In this document: positions 10,493 through 21,730 of the stretch, one piece after another
Position numbering within the stretch: position 1 is the stretch's first letter
Layout: each line of letters opens with the position of its first letter
From: Bradyrhizobium roseum
Lineage (GTDB): Bacteria; Pseudomonadota; Alphaproteobacteria; Rhizobiales; Xanthobacteraceae
Reading direction: 5' to 3'
Length of the DNA stretch: 64,000 nt
Assembly (NCBI RefSeq): GCF_030413175.1
Contig: NZ_CP129212.1
Location: forward strand, 248,001 to 312,000
Made by a program: the position numbers and the translations under genes
The notes under the pieces: generated by a model
Database searches by the model: none
What the model saw: the letters and a program-made list of their open reading frames with translations, nothing else
What the model was told of the DNA's origin: nothing

Positions 10493-10951
10493 CTAGAGCG
10501 ATGCTTCGATACGGTGGCGGCTGCCGTCGGCACCGACGATCAGGGCAGCGGCGTTCAGTGGAGAAAAGGTCTTCGAGGATGCGAAGATCCGGTAGTCAGC
10601 CGGCCCATCCCGCGAGAGATAGATGACGGGATCGGACGCTGTGGTGTCGCGGGAGACCGCGACCAGAAGCGGCTGGGCGTGGCAGGCGCCGGCCTCCGCC
10701 GTATCGACGTCGTCGATCACCGTGAAATCGGCCGCTTCCGCGCTGTCGGAAATCTGGACCCGCACGGTGGCGCGGGAGGCATCACTGGTGAAACGGACGT
10801 GGCGCTGTGCCGGCCAGGAGAGTGGGGCGATCTGGACCGATGTGCCCGCGATCTCGATGCTGGCCGGGGGTGCAGCGAAAAATTCACCGTGCGCAAACAG
10901 GGCAGCAATCGCCAGCGGAGCGGCCGAGGCCAGGATCTTCAGACGCATCAT
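10493..10951 (-). CDS. Exported protein of unknown function
   Basis: A 152-residue protein that I do not recognise. It opens with a signal-peptide-like stretch (MMRLKILASAAPLAIAALFA, then HGEFFAAP), followed by a mostly beta-type sequence, a single cysteine at about 89, a paired-aspartate patch (VIDDVDTAEAG) and no membrane segment. Codon use looks coding, with G/C at most third positions. It lies between the histidine kinase and purH on the same strand, about 140 bases after purH. A periplasmic location is likely; function cannot be inferred. Confidence 0.65.
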   Translation of the reverse strand: MMRLKILASAAPLAIAALFAHGEFFAAPPASIEIAGTSVQIAPLSWPAQRHVRFTSDASRATVRVQISDSAEAADFTVIDDVDTAEAGACHAQPLLVAVSRDTTASDPVIYLSRDGPADYRIFASSKTFSPLNAAALIVGADGSRHRIEASL

Positions 10952-11091
10952 GATACGCTACCCACGAACCACAGGCCGCGACGGCGGCCTATGGTTGGCG
11001 GATGGTAAAGGAAACTAGTTAATGCAATGTTGATACCGGTTGTCCTAGCGCAGCTCGGCATCCTGGGTGCGCGTTCTCATCCAGCATTCGT

Positions 11092-12684
11092 TCAATGCCG
11101 GAAATGCCGGACGCCGGTGAACACCATGGCGATGCCGTGCTCGTCGGCAGCCTTGATGACCTCGTCGTCGCGCACCGAGCCGCCGGGCTGGATCACCGCG
11201 GTCGCGCCGGCCTCGATGCAGGCCAGCATGCCGTCGGCGAACGGAAAGAAGGCGTCGGAGGCGACGACGGAGCCCTTGGTCAGCGGCTCGCCGAGCTTGA
11301 GTTCGGCGGCGGCATCGAGCGCCTTGCGCGCGGCAATGCGGGCGGAATCGACCCGGCTCATCTGGCCGGCGCCGATGCCGACGGTGGCGAGGTCCTTCGC
11401 ATAGATGATGGTGTTGGACTTGACGTGCTTGGCGACGCGAAACGCGAATTTGAGGTCGCGCATTTCCGCGTCGGTGGGCGCGCGTTTGGTCGCGACCTTG
11501 AGCGCCATGTCGTCGACCACGGCGTTGTCGCGGCTTTGCACCAGCAGGCCGCCGGCGACCGTCTTTGCGGTCAGGCCCACGGTGCGCGGATCGGGCAGTC
11601 CGCCGGCGAGCAGCAGCCGAAGATTTTTCTTCGCGGCAACGATCTTGATCGCTTCCTCGGTCGCATCGGGGGCGATGATCACCTCGGTAAAGATATCGGT
11701 GATGGCGCGGGCCGATTCAGCATCCAGCGTGCGGTTGACAGCAACGATCCCGCCGAAGGCCGACGTCGAGTCGCAGGCCAGCGCCTTGCGGTAGGCGGCG
11801 AGCAGGTCAGCGCCCTCGGCGACGCCGCAGGGATTGGCGTGCTTGACGATCACGCAGGCCGCGGTGCGGGCCGGATCGAATTCGCCGATACATTCGTAAG
11901 CCGCATCGGTGTCGTTGATGTTGTTGTAGGAGAGTTCCTTGCCCTGCATTTGCCGCGCGGTGGAAACACCGGGCCGCTTGTCGGGCGTCGCATAGAACGC
12001 CGCTTTCTGGTGCGGGTTCTCGCCGTAGCGCAATGACTGGATCAGGCGGCCGCCGAAGGCGCGGAAATCCGGCGCATCGGTTTCGTTCTGCGCGGCGAAC
12101 CAGTTCGAGATCGCGGCATCATAGGCAGCGGTGCGCGCGTAGGCCTTTGCTGCCAGGCGGCGGCGCAGCGAGAGCGTCGTGGCGCCCTTGTTGGCGGCGA
12201 GTTCGTCGAGCACGGCCTGGTAGTCCTGCGCCTCGACGACGACGGCGACATCGTCGTGGTTCTTCGCCGCCGCGCGGATCATCGCGGGGCCGCCGATGTC
12301 GATGTTCTCGATACAAACCTCGTAAGACGCGCCTTTGTCGACGGTTGCCTCGAACGGATACAGGTTGACCACCAGCAAGTCGATCGGCGCGATGCCATGC
12401 GCCTTCATGGCCTCGGCATGCTCCTTGTTGTCGCGGATCGCGAGCAGGCCGCCATGTACCTTCGGATGCAGCGTCTTGACCCGGCCGTCCATCATTTCGG
12501 GAAAGCCGGTCAGTTCGGAGACGTCCCTGACCTTGAGCCCGGCCGCCGCGATCGCCTTGGCGGTGCCTCCGGTGGAGACGAGCTCGACGCCATGGCCGGC
12601 GAGCGCCTTGGCGAATTCGATCAGGCCGGTCTTGTCGGAAACGGAAAGCAGGGCACGGGTAACGCGGCGGTTCTTGTCAGTCAT
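11092..12684 (-). CDS. purH: Bifunctional AICAR transformylase / IMP cyclohydrolase
   Basis: Performs the last two steps of purine synthesis: formylation of AICAR with 10-formyl-tetrahydrofolate and closure to IMP. The 530-residue protein has the N-terminal MGS-like cyclohydrolase domain (about 1-200, including STGGTAKAI and TLHPKVHGG) and the C-terminal transformylase with the KHANPCG motif carrying the catalytic Lys-His. The [15 protein letters not shown] block near the end is also standard. I prefer the ATG at 12684 to a TTG two codons upstream. FolD (45.1 kb) and HisF supply substrates of this enzyme. Confidence 0.96.
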   Translation of the reverse strand: MTDKNRRVTRALLSVSDKTGLIEFAKALAGHGVELVSTGGTAKAIAAAGLKVRDVSELTGFPEMMDGRVKTLHPKVHGGLLAIRDNKEHAEAMKAHGIAPIDLLVVNLYPFEATVDKGASYEVCIENIDIGGPAMIRAAAKNHDDVAVVVEAQDYQAVLDELAANKGATTLSLRRRLAAKAYARTAAYDAAISNWFAAQNETDAPDFRAFGGRLIQSLRYGENPHQKAAFYATPDKRPGVSTARQMQGKELSYNNINDTDAAYECIGEFDPARTAACVIVKHANPCGVAEGADLLAAYRKALACDSTSAFGGIVAVNRTLDAESARAITDIFTEVIIAPDATEEAIKIVAAKKNLRLLLAGGLPDPRTVGLTAKTVAGGLLVQSRDNAVVDDMALKVATKRAPTDAEMRDLKFAFRVAKHVKSNTIIYAKDLATVGIGAGQMSRVDSARIAARKALDAAAELKLGEPLTKGSVVASDAFFPFADGMLACIEAGATAVIQPGGSVRDDEVIKAADEHGIAMVFTGVRHFRH

Positions 12685-12877
12685 GGGCAAGGTCCTCTGT
12701 CAGGGGATACTTATGCCCAGGCGCGCGGCGGTCACTCCCGCGCTTCCCGATGGTGCTCCATCCAAAGTCGCCAGTCGCGCGAGAGCCGGCTGGTTAGCAG
12801 TTTTTGGCTGGGTTCACAACAGCGGGCGCCTTGCATCGAGCGGGAATTCGCGCTGCCGGCTGGTCCGGAATGATGGT

Positions 12878-14635
12878 CTATGCAAGCGGCAATTCCGGTT
12901 CGCGCCGCGCGGCGCGGCGGGCGTTGGTGGCGGCGGCGTTCGCCGAGGAGCGGACAAAGCTCCAGCGGACCGAGGAGGTGTTGCGGGAATCCTGGCGGAT
13001 CACGATCTGGGCGGTGCGGCGGGGGCCGTCATTGCCGGACAGGAATACGCTGTCCTCGAGGTCGACCTTGTCGTCGAGTGCTTCGAAGGTCCAGACGTCG
13101 CGGCTGGGCAATACCAGCATGACGCCGCGGGCGTCGCTGAGGCGGCTGGCTTTCACCGCGGGATGCAGATGAAAGCGCAGGGCGAAATCGCTCTCGCCGC
13201 CCTTGATGCGTCCGCCCGGCGCCGGCGACACGGTGTCTTCGCCGTCCAGCCGGCCGCCGTCCTGGGAGATCATCAACACGCGGCGATGGATCACGCCGAA
13301 CCGCGCGAGGTAGCCGTCATGCGACGCGGTCAGCAGATCGCCGTCGGCCACCGCCTCCCGGTAACTCTCGACATTGACCGGGCCGCTGACGACGGGCGCG
13401 CCCTGCAGCAGGCGCTTCATCGCCGACAGTTCGATGAACTGGCACGAGGAAGTGTCGTGAAAGGTCAGCGTCGAATGCGCGGCGGTGCTGCGCGCAAAGC
13501 TGCGCCAATTGTCGCGGCCGGTCGCGGGCATGCCGCAATTGACGACGATCCGGCTCGGCCCGGATGACAATTCGAACGAGAGGCAGCCGGCATGCGCTTC
13601 CTGGCTGACATTCGGCGGCGGCGGCGGCCCGGTGTCCATGATGACGGTGGTCGCGCCGGCATCGAGGCGCTGGAAGCCGGTATGCGGCATGTTTGCCATC
13701 GGCACGCCGTGGGTGTCGTCATAGGCGAGCAGCGTCGCCACCAGGTCGGACGGTGCGTTGCTCATGCCGTTGAACAGCGCAAAGCTGCCGTCGCCGTGGC
13801 GGAAGAAGCGCAGCATCGGCATCATGCGGTCGATTGCATTCAATAGCGCCGCGGGTGGCGCGATGTTGCGCGCGGCAAAGGTCTGCCGCAGCGGCAGCAA
13901 ATCGCTGAGCAGTTCGACCAGTGCGCCGGGATTGCGCGAGATATGCCCGCCATCGGGCATGATCTGGCGCTGCAATTCGTCGGAAAGCCGTCGCGTCGCG
14001 GAACGGATGTGACCCGCCTGATTGGCCAGGCATAGCGAGGCGTAGCACAGCGCGATCAGCACCTGCAGCCGCGGCACGCCGTCGGCGATATCGAGCATCG
14101 CGTAGCGCAGATAGCGGATCTCGCGGGTCAGCCCGCGCAGATATTTGCGATAGAATTTGCCGTCGGTGTCGCCGAGCACCAGCGGCGCCTGCGACAACAG
14201 CGAGATCACGCGGCGCGCCAGCACGTCCGGCCGTCGCTCGAGCGGCCGCTTGCGCGTCGGGTTGGAGATCCAGTCGTCGACCAGCGAGCGTGCGTTGGCG
14301 CGGGTCAGCGCGGTGTCGGCGGCGCGCAGATGGCGCAGCCAGCCGAAGCCGAGCAGGGCGACTTCCCAGTCTTCCGACGGCGGTTCGAGGTCGAAGATCG
14401 AGCGGCCGTGGCAGGTCACGATCTTGCCGGCGAACACGAAGCGGCCGGCATAGATTTCGGCGGCGCGGGTCGCGTCGGCGGTACGTAAGTCGTGCGGCGC
14501 GATGATCAGCCGGTCGGCGCGGCCGGGCCATAGCCTCGACACCGCCACCGTCGCACCCGACGCGCGCGCGATCACGGACCGCGCCGAGCGGCTCATGATA
14601 AGCGTCGAGATTCGTCTGCGTTGAGCGACCGACAC
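12878..14635 (-). CDS. Heparinase II/III family protein
   Basis: A 585-residue protein of the heparinase II/III-like polysaccharide lyase superfamily that rhizobia and relatives carry beside purH and rsmB. The N-terminal two thirds form the alpha toroid (for example WEVALLGFGWLRHLRAADTALTRA and SRNPGALVELLSDLLPLR); the C-terminal third has beta-sandwich blocks such as AHAGCLSFELSSG, STLTFHDTSSCQF and HDGYLARFGVIHRR. No signal peptide is clear, so substrate and location are uncertain. The start is a GTG at 14635 preceded by AAGG; an ATG at 14596 is an alternative that removes 13 residues. Confidence 0.85.
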   Translation of the reverse strand: MSVAQRRRISTLIMSRSARSVIARASGATVAVSRLWPGRADRLIIAPHDLRTADATRAAEIYAGRFVFAGKIVTCHGRSIFDLEPPSEDWEVALLGFGWLRHLRAADTALTRANARSLVDDWISNPTRKRPLERRPDVLARRVISLLSQAPLVLGDTDGKFYRKYLRGLTREIRYLRYAMLDIADGVPRLQVLIALCYASLCLANQAGHIRSATRRLSDELQRQIMPDGGHISRNPGALVELLSDLLPLRQTFAARNIAPPAALLNAIDRMMPMLRFFRHGDGSFALFNGMSNAPSDLVATLLAYDDTHGVPMANMPHTGFQRLDAGATTVIMDTGPPPPPNVSQEAHAGCLSFELSSGPSRIVVNCGMPATGRDNWRSFARSTAAHSTLTFHDTSSCQFIELSAMKRLLQGAPVVSGPVNVESYREAVADGDLLTASHDGYLARFGVIHRRVLMISQDGGRLDGEDTVSPAPGGRIKGGESDFALRFHLHPAVKASRLSDARGVMLVLPSRDVWTFEALDDKVDLEDSVFLSGNDGPRRTAQIVIRQDSRNTSSVRWSFVRSSANAAATNARRAARREPELPLA

Positions 14636-14757
14636 GCCGTGCCTTGGTTGAGGAGGGAGGGGTATTTAGGCGAATCCTTTTAATCCGGAAACGCCGCCGT
14701 GGCACCATCTTGAACAGGCGCGAATCACCCCAACATCGGGGAATTCTGGTTTAAAAA

Positions 14758-16107
14758 TCAGGATTTAACCAGCCGCGCAGCGTAAAACCCATCCAGTCCG
14801 GCAAGCCGGGGGTCGGCATGGGGCAGATGGCAGGGCAGGGTGCGCAGGTCGCCGTCCGCGGTCACGATCTCTTCGAGGCCTGCGACCTCGCCGGCCTCGA
14901 TCGGCATGCGACGCATGTCGGGTTCGGCGGCCAGCAGCGACACGATGGCCTGTTCGCCTTCCTCCGGTTCCAGCGAACAGGTGCAATAGACCAGCGTCCC
15001 GCCCCGCTTGAGCAGCGCGACCGCCCGTTGCAGCAACCGCTTCTGCAGCGTCGCCAGGGCGATGATATCATTTTCCTGGCGCAGCCAGGCCACGTCGGGG
15101 TGACGCCGGATGGTGCCGGTGGAGGTGCATGGCGCATCCACCAGCACGCCGTCGAATCCACCGCCGGACTGACCGGGCCATTCGGCGGCGTCGGTCACCA
15201 CTTCGTCGGCGTGCAGCGAAAGCCGCGCGAGATTGTCGCGCAGCCGCGCCATCCGCGCCGGCGAGCGGTCGACCGCGGTGACGTGCGCGCCGGCTTGCGC
15301 CAGTTGCGCCGTCTTGCCGCCGGGCGCGGCGCAGAGGTCGACGATCGCCTTGCCGGCGACGTCGCCGAACAAGCGGGCAGGCAGCGCGGCGGCGGCGTCC
15401 TGCACCCACCATTGTCCGTCGGTGAAGCCGGGCAGCATGGTCACCGAACCCTGCAGCAGGGTGCGCACGGAGCCGGTCGGCAGGGCTTCGCCGTGCAAGC
15501 GGCTCGCCCACTGCGCGGCGTCGGACTTCACGGTGATGTCGAGCGACGGTTCATGGCCGATGGCGAGCGCCATCTCTCGCGCCGTCGTCTCGCCATAGGC
15601 GGCGATCCAGCGCGCCAGCAGCCACGGCGGAATGTCGAGGTTCTGCGATTTGATCTCGTCGATCAACGGCTGTCCCTCGCGCGCGCATCGGCGCAAGACC
15701 GCGTTGACGAGGCCGGCATATTTCGCGGCGCGCCGGTCCGACTGCACCAGCCGCACCGAGAGATCGACCGCGGCGTGATCGGGCACATCCATCCAGAGAA
15801 TCTGTGCGGCGCCAATCAGAAGCGCGCTCTGCGCGCGCGGCGCATCCGTCGGGATGCCGCGATCGAGCAGGCGCGACAGCAAATGGCCGAGCGAGCCGAG
15901 CCGCCGCAGGATCGTCGCCACCAGCCGTCGCATCAAGGCGCGGTCGCGATCGGCCAGCGTCTTCAGGCCGGGATGGGCGCCGGCGCCGTCGAGCTGGTCG
16001 TCAAGGGTGCGGTGCTTGTGCAGGACGCCGTCGAGAATGTCGGCCGCGATGCGGCGCGCCGCCAGCCCGGGCACTTCGGAAGGTACTGCGAATCTGGAAG
16101 CTGGCAT
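14758..16107 (-). CDS. rsmB: 16S rRNA cytosine-C5 methyltransferase, RsmB type
   Basis: S-adenosylmethionine-dependent RNA m5C methyltransferase. The 449-residue protein has an N-terminal NusB-like domain (about 10-140, AADILDGVLHKHRTLDDQL onward) and a C-terminal Rossmann domain: DLCAAPGGKTAQLA binds the cofactor, DAPCTSTGTIRRHPDV carries the PC motif cysteine, and YCTCSLEPEEGE carries the TC motif catalytic cysteine. I chose the ATG at 16107 (PASRFAVPSEV) because it gives the family length; the frame stays open another 438 bases upstream, but that part has no similarity and overlaps the divergent gene. Confidence 0.94.
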   Translation of the reverse strand: MPASRFAVPSEVPGLAARRIAADILDGVLHKHRTLDDQLDGAGAHPGLKTLADRDRALMRRLVATILRRLGSLGHLLSRLLDRGIPTDAPRAQSALLIGAAQILWMDVPDHAAVDLSVRLVQSDRRAAKYAGLVNAVLRRCAREGQPLIDEIKSQNLDIPPWLLARWIAAYGETTAREMALAIGHEPSLDITVKSDAAQWASRLHGEALPTGSVRTLLQGSVTMLPGFTDGQWWVQDAAAALPARLFGDVAGKAIVDLCAAPGGKTAQLAQAGAHVTAVDRSPARMARLRDNLARLSLHADEVVTDAAEWPGQSGGGFDGVLVDAPCTSTGTIRRHPDVAWLRQENDIIALATLQKRLLQRAVALLKRGGTLVYCTCSLEPEEGEQAIVSLLAAEPDMRRMPIEAGEVAGLEEIVTADGDLRTLPCHLPHADPRLAGLDGFYAARLVKS

Positions 16108-16255
16108 GGAACGGCGATGTCTCGAAAGGCGGAAAGGTTCTGGCTCATGCCATTGGAATGAATGCACGTTTGGCATCGGAATAAGCCAAATGTAAGAATC
16201 ACCGCGGACAATTTCGCGAATGTGATGTGACCCGCCTGCCGATCCCTGTGCTAAG

Positions 16256-16477
16256 ATGAAAGCTGCGATGACCGAAAGTCCCCCATCTCCCGCGCCCGCC
16301 GTGGAACGCAAGAAGCTGACGCCCGCTGCCGAGCGCGCGCTTGCCGAGGCCGAAGCCCGCCGCAAGGCCGCCGAGGCCAACGCCACGCCGCATCGAAGAG
16401 AGCTCCAGGGCCCGAAAGGTCCGGAGCCGACCCGATATGGCGACTGGGAGCGCAAGGGTATCGCTTCCGATTTCTGA
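16256..16477 (+). CDS. DUF1674 protein, SDHAF4-like succinate dehydrogenase assembly factor
   Basis: A 73-residue protein whose C-terminus contains the DUF1674 signature: GPEPTRYGDWERKGIASDF. In mitochondria and some alphaproteobacteria this family (SDHAF4/Sdh8) binds the flavinylated SdhA subunit before it joins the succinate dehydrogenase complex. The N-terminus is proline-rich, followed by a charged Ala/Glu/Arg helix (AERALAEAEARRKAAEAN). An internal ATG at 16268 is an equally possible start. No sdh genes lie nearby. It is divergent from rsmB and upstream of the nuclease gene. Confidence 0.8.
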   Translation: MKAAMTESPPSPAPAVERKKLTPAAERALAEAEARRKAAEANATPHRRELQGPKGPEPTRYGDWERKGIASDF

Positions 16478-16559
16478 CGCCCGCGCGACAAGGCTTGGGC
16501 GAGCGCGATGTCCTTGAATGGGCCTTGCCGGATTTCCCGACTCACCCCTTAGTCGGGAT

Positions 16560-17159
16560 ATGCCTCCATATGAGAGATCCCGTGCTTATGATGCGCCGGG
16601 CCGGGCCTCCCGGCGCCGATGGTCGGCATCGGTTCTGCCCTGGATGTTCGTCGCCTGCGTAGCCGCGTTCGCGATGTTGCCAATGCGGGACTGGGTGCGG
16701 CGATCGCTGCCTGGCTCGACCGACAGCCAGGCGGCGCGCGATGCCGAAACCATCTGGAAGCGGGCCGGAAGTCCGGACACGCGTCTCGCCGTCGATGTCG
16801 TCAGGACCATCGACGGAGATACGTTCGAGGCGCGGGTGCATGTGTCGCCGGATCTTTATCTGACGACGCGGGTCCGGTTGCGCGGCATCGATGCGCCCGA
16901 ACTGAAGGCGTCCTGTGCGCAGGAGCTGCAGATGGCGGAGACCGCGACCGGCGCGCTACGTGCGCTGCTCGGCGAAGGCGACGTCACGATCTTCAATATC
17001 GGACCGGACAAGTATGGCGGCCGGGTCGTGGCCGAGGTTGCGACACGGCGCACCGGAAATGTGTCGACGGCGTTGGTAGCGGCGGGGCATGCCCGCCGCT
17101 ATGGCGGCGGACATCGCAACGGCTGGTGCGCGAATGCAGATCAAGCGCCGCTCAGATGA
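16560..17159 (+). CDS. Membrane-anchored thermonuclease-family (SNase-like) protein
   Basis: A 199-residue protein with a single N-terminal membrane segment (about 24-40, ASVLPWMFVACVAAFAML) followed by a staphylococcal-nuclease-like OB-fold. The active-site layout is recognisable: DVVRTIDGDTFEAR carries the calcium-binding Asp, and RVRLRGIDAPELKASC carries the Arg and the D-A-P-E motif; GGRVVAEV follows. A C-terminal cysteine in RNGWCANAD may pair with that in ELKASC. It probably acts in the periplasm on nucleic acids, although many such proteins are untested. The ATG at 16560 puts the membrane segment at a normal distance from the start. Confidence 0.82.
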   Translation: MPPYERSRAYDAPGRASRRRWSASVLPWMFVACVAAFAMLPMRDWVRRSLPGSTDSQAARDAETIWKRAGSPDTRLAVDVVRTIDGDTFEARVHVSPDLYLTTRVRLRGIDAPELKASCAQELQMAETATGALRALLGEGDVTIFNIGPDKYGGRVVAEVATRRTGNVSTALVAAGHARRYGGGHRNGWCANADQAPLR

Positions 17160-17205
17160 AAGCACCGCGCCACCGCGCGGCGTTTTTAGCAATCCGATCG
17201 CTCGA

Positions 17206-17718
17206 TCAGCGTGTGACCGTCACCGTCGTCCCGACCGATACGCGCTGGTAGAGATCGGTGATGTCGTCATTCAGCATGCGGATGCAGCCATAGGACACAA
17301 ACCCGCCGACCGAGCCAGGCACGTTGGTGCCGTGGATGGCGTAGTCCCCGCCGGCCAGCGTCATCGCCGCGACGCCCATCGGGTTGCGCGGCGAACCGCC
17401 GGGAATGACGTCCGGCATGCCGGGCTTGTCGCGCCTGACTTCGCTCGGCGGCGACCAGGCCGGGCGGAGGTACTTGCCGTCGATCTTGGTGGTGCCTTCC
17501 CACTGCTTGCCGGCCTTGCCGACGCCGACCGGGTAGCGCATGGCCCGGCCGGAATCGAGGATGAGATAAAGGCGCCGCTCGTGGGTCTTCACCACAATCG
17601 TCCCGGGCTCATACTCGCCATTGATACCGACCAGCTCGGGCTGCGCCTGCGCGCCGGATGACATCGAGATGCCCGCAGCGATCATGGCGGCCAGCGCCGC
17701 GGCCATTCTCATTGACAT
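17206..17718 (-). CDS. L,D-transpeptidase (YkuD domain)
   Basis: Periplasmic enzyme that forms 3-3 cross-links in peptidoglycan or attaches proteins to it. The 170-residue precursor has a signal peptide (MAAALAAMIAAGISMSSGAQA) and a YkuD catalytic domain with HGTNVPGSVGGFVSYGCIRM, which contains the catalytic His and the S-x-G-C-[IV]-R-M cysteine motif. The first in-frame ATG after the acs stop is at 17718, 11 bases downstream of acs; reading further upstream on this strand only enters the acs coding region in the wrong frame. Family assignment is firm; which cross-link it makes is not. Confidence 0.93.
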   Translation of the reverse strand: MSMRMAAALAAMIAAGISMSSGAQAQPELVGINGEYEPGTIVVKTHERRLYLILDSGRAMRYPVGVGKAGKQWEGTTKIDGKYLRPAWSPPSEVRRDKPGMPDVIPGGSPRNPMGVAAMTLAGGDYAIHGTNVPGSVGGFVSYGCIRMLNDDITDLYQRVSVGTTVTVTR

Positions 17719-17729
17719 TCGCAAGTCCC

Positions 17730-19682
<1,953 letters not shown>

Positions 19683-20066
19683 TTTCACCCTCCCGCTCGG
19701 TGCAGCGTCGCACGCGCTGGCGACCGCAACCCCTACTGATTGTTGTACCGATTATGCGTCGCGGGACGATGCCCGGACAAGGCGCAAACGTCTGCGACCT
19801 TGGTCGCGACCGGGGGCTACCGTCTTGTCGCGGATCAAACCAGCGTCATTTTTCGGATCTTTTTAACGATTCGGCCGAGCCAAAAATCAACGTTATCGCC
19901 GAATGGCACCCATGACAGGTGTTTTGATACCGCCAATGACGGAATCGGGACTCGCAAAGGGCAGCGTTACCTCCTAAATGGCCTCCCCGGGGCCAGAAGG
20001 CCCTCCGGAACCAAGCCATAACAACGGGCATTGCCGGCAGACAGGTGGAGCAAGGCGATCACGGCC
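19683..20066. other. Divergent intergenic region between acs and topoisomerase IB
   Basis: About 384 bases with no gene I can support. The base composition drops in the middle (19830-19910 is A/T-richer than the neighbours), as expected for two divergent promoters. Short open frames exist on both strands, but they lack ribosome sites and family similarity. I see no convincing operator. Confidence 0.5.
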
Positions 20067-21224
20067 ATGATGGATCAGCAGAGTTTCGAGGCTACGCGGC
20101 CCGTTTCCGCCGATCCCGCCGTTGCGTTGGCCGAAGCCTTGGGACAATTGCCCAAGCCGGCCAAGGTGCTGGCCGCAAAGCCGTCAATCGGCGCCAAAAC
20201 CTCCGTCGAAGAGCTGGCGGGTGAACACGGCCTCAAGCTCGGCGACCAGAACGGGCTGACCATCCGTCGCGTCAAGCGCGGCAAGGGCTATTCATTCCAT
20301 CGCGCCAACGGCACCCAGATCCGCCATGCCGGCACCATCCGCCGCCTGCATTCGATGGCGGTGCCGCCGGCCTATCGCGACGTGCGCTATTCGGCCGATC
20401 CGAGTTCGCATCTGCAGGCAGTCGGCATCGATGCCGCGGGAAGGCTGCAGTACCGCTACCACGCCGATTGGGAAAAGGTCCGCGAGCATCGCAAGGCGCA
20501 TCGGCTGGCGCGGCTGGTCGGCGCGCTGCCGAAGATCCGCCGCAAGGTCTCGGCGTTCCTGTCCGGTGACGAGCCGACGCGGGAATTCGCGCTGTCGGCG
20601 GTGATCGAACTGATCGCCCGCACCGCGATCCGGCCGGGCAATGAATCCTACGCCCGCCTCAACGGCACCCGCGGCGCGACCACGATGCTGAAGTCCAACG
20701 TCACGCTGGAAGACGACAGTTTCGTGCTGACGTTCAAGGCCAAGGGCGGCAAGGCCGTGCGCAAGGAATGCGACGCCGCCAAGCTGGTGCGCGCCATCGG
20801 CATTTTGCGCACCGTGCCGGGCAAGCGCATGTTCCAGTACTACGATCGCTCCGGCGTCGTGCGCGCGGCCTCGACCTCGGCGGTCAACGCGTTCCTGCGC
20901 GAGATTGCCGGCATCAAGATTTCGCTGAAGGATTTTCGCACGCTGATGGCTTCCGCCGTGGTGCTGGAATCGCTGTCGCGGGTCACGCCCGCCGCCAGCG
21001 AGCGCGGCCGCAAGAAGCAGGTGCTGGAAGCGGTGCGCGCCGCCGCCGACGAACTTTCAAATACGCCCGCGATCTGCCGCAAGAGCTACGTCCACGACAC
21101 CATCGTCACCGCATTCGAGGACGGCATTCTGGAGCGATTTGCCGCGACGATGAAGGGCTACCGCACCCAGGCCAAGCGCGAGGCACTGTTGGTGCAGGTG
21201 GTGACGGCGGCTGCGGCGGCGTAA
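20067..21224 (+). CDS. DNA topoisomerase IB
   Basis: Poxvirus/bacterial-type topoisomerase IB, which relaxes supercoils through a 3'-phosphotyrosyl intermediate. The 385-residue protein has the N-terminal beta domain (YSFHRANGTQIRHAGTIRRL, VPPAYRDVRY) and a catalytic domain with RPGNESYAR, the KDFRTLMAS block and the nucleophile Tyr in CRKSYVHDTIV near residue 345. The usual proline after YVH is Asp here. I chose the ATG at 20067, just after GGAGCAAGG; a TTG at 20031 would add 12 unrelated residues. Such enzymes are scattered among proteobacteria and are dispensable where tested. Confidence 0.92.
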   Translation: MMDQQSFEATRPVSADPAVALAEALGQLPKPAKVLAAKPSIGAKTSVEELAGEHGLKLGDQNGLTIRRVKRGKGYSFHRANGTQIRHAGTIRRLHSMAVPPAYRDVRYSADPSSHLQAVGIDAAGRLQYRYHADWEKVREHRKAHRLARLVGALPKIRRKVSAFLSGDEPTREFALSAVIELIARTAIRPGNESYARLNGTRGATTMLKSNVTLEDDSFVLTFKAKGGKAVRKECDAAKLVRAIGILRTVPGKRMFQYYDRSGVVRAASTSAVNAFLREIAGIKISLKDFRTLMASAVVLESLSRVTPAASERGRKKQVLEAVRAAADELSNTPAICRKSYVHDTIVTAFEDGILERFAATMKGYRTQAKREALLVQVVTAAAAA

Positions 21225-21233
21225 AGTCTCCGC

Positions 21234-21261
21234 CGTCGTCCCTGCGAACGCAGGGACGACG
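21234..21261. terminator. Perfect hairpin between convergent topoisomerase IB and EVE genes
   Basis: Arms cgtcgtccctgcg (21234-21246) and cgcagggacgacg (21249-21261) form a 13-bp perfect stem with a two-base gap. It sits 10 bases after the topoisomerase stop and 50 bases from the convergent EVE-domain gene stop. There is no T-run, so it may be a REP-type element as much as a terminator. Confidence 0.55.
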
Positions 21262-21310
21262 ATGAAACATGGCCTTGCGTTCTCGAAAAAGGTGCCGGGG
21301 CGTGTCGCCG

Positions 21311-21730
21311 CTACATCCCGCCCATCTTGCAGACCATCTTCCATTCTTCCGCCGTCACCGGCTGTACCGACAACCGCGAATATTTCACCAGCGCCATGGC
21401 GGCGAGCTTCTTGTCGGCCTTGATCGCGGCCATCGTCACCGGCGTCTTCAAGGGCTTGTCGGCCTTGATATCGACGCAGACGAACTTGCCGGTCTTGTCG
21501 GTCGGATCGGGATAGGCCTCCTTGATGATCTCCGCGATGCCGACGATCTCCTTGCCTTCGTTGGAATGATAGAAGAACGCCTTGTCGCCTTTCTTCATGG
21601 CCACGAGATTCTGTCGGGCGGTGAAGTTGCGCACGCCGGTCCAGGCTTCGCCTTTGGCCCCCTTGGCGACCTGCTGGTCCCATGACCACACCGAGGGTTC
21701 GGATTTCACCAGCCAGTACGCCATCGTCAT
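21311..21730 (-). CDS. EVE domain protein
   Basis: A 139-residue EVE-domain protein (PUA-like fold; THYN1/YkqA relatives). The family start [16 protein letters not shown] and the blocks [35 protein letters not shown] (read in pieces) and [11 protein letters not shown] are visible. EVE domains bind modified bases; some bacterial members occur in modification-dependent restriction, while stand-alone chromosomal ones are mostly uncharacterised. Here it is the last gene of tsaD-gpsA-EVE, overlapping gpsA by four bases, which suggests a housekeeping link (RNA or small-molecule sensing) over defence. Family sure, role unknown. Confidence 0.9.
   Translation of the reverse strand: MTMAYWLVKSEPSVWSWDQQVAKGAKGEAWTGVRNFTARQNLVAMKKGDKAFFYHSNEGKEIVGIAEIIKEAYPDPTDKTGKFVCVDIKADKPLKTPVTMAAIKADKKLAAMALVKYSRLSVQPVTAEEWKMVCKMGGM

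Noticed and set aside
19740..20021. Small genes between acs and topoisomerase IB
   Set aside because: Short frames on both strands lack ribosome sites, coding-type third positions and recognisable domains.
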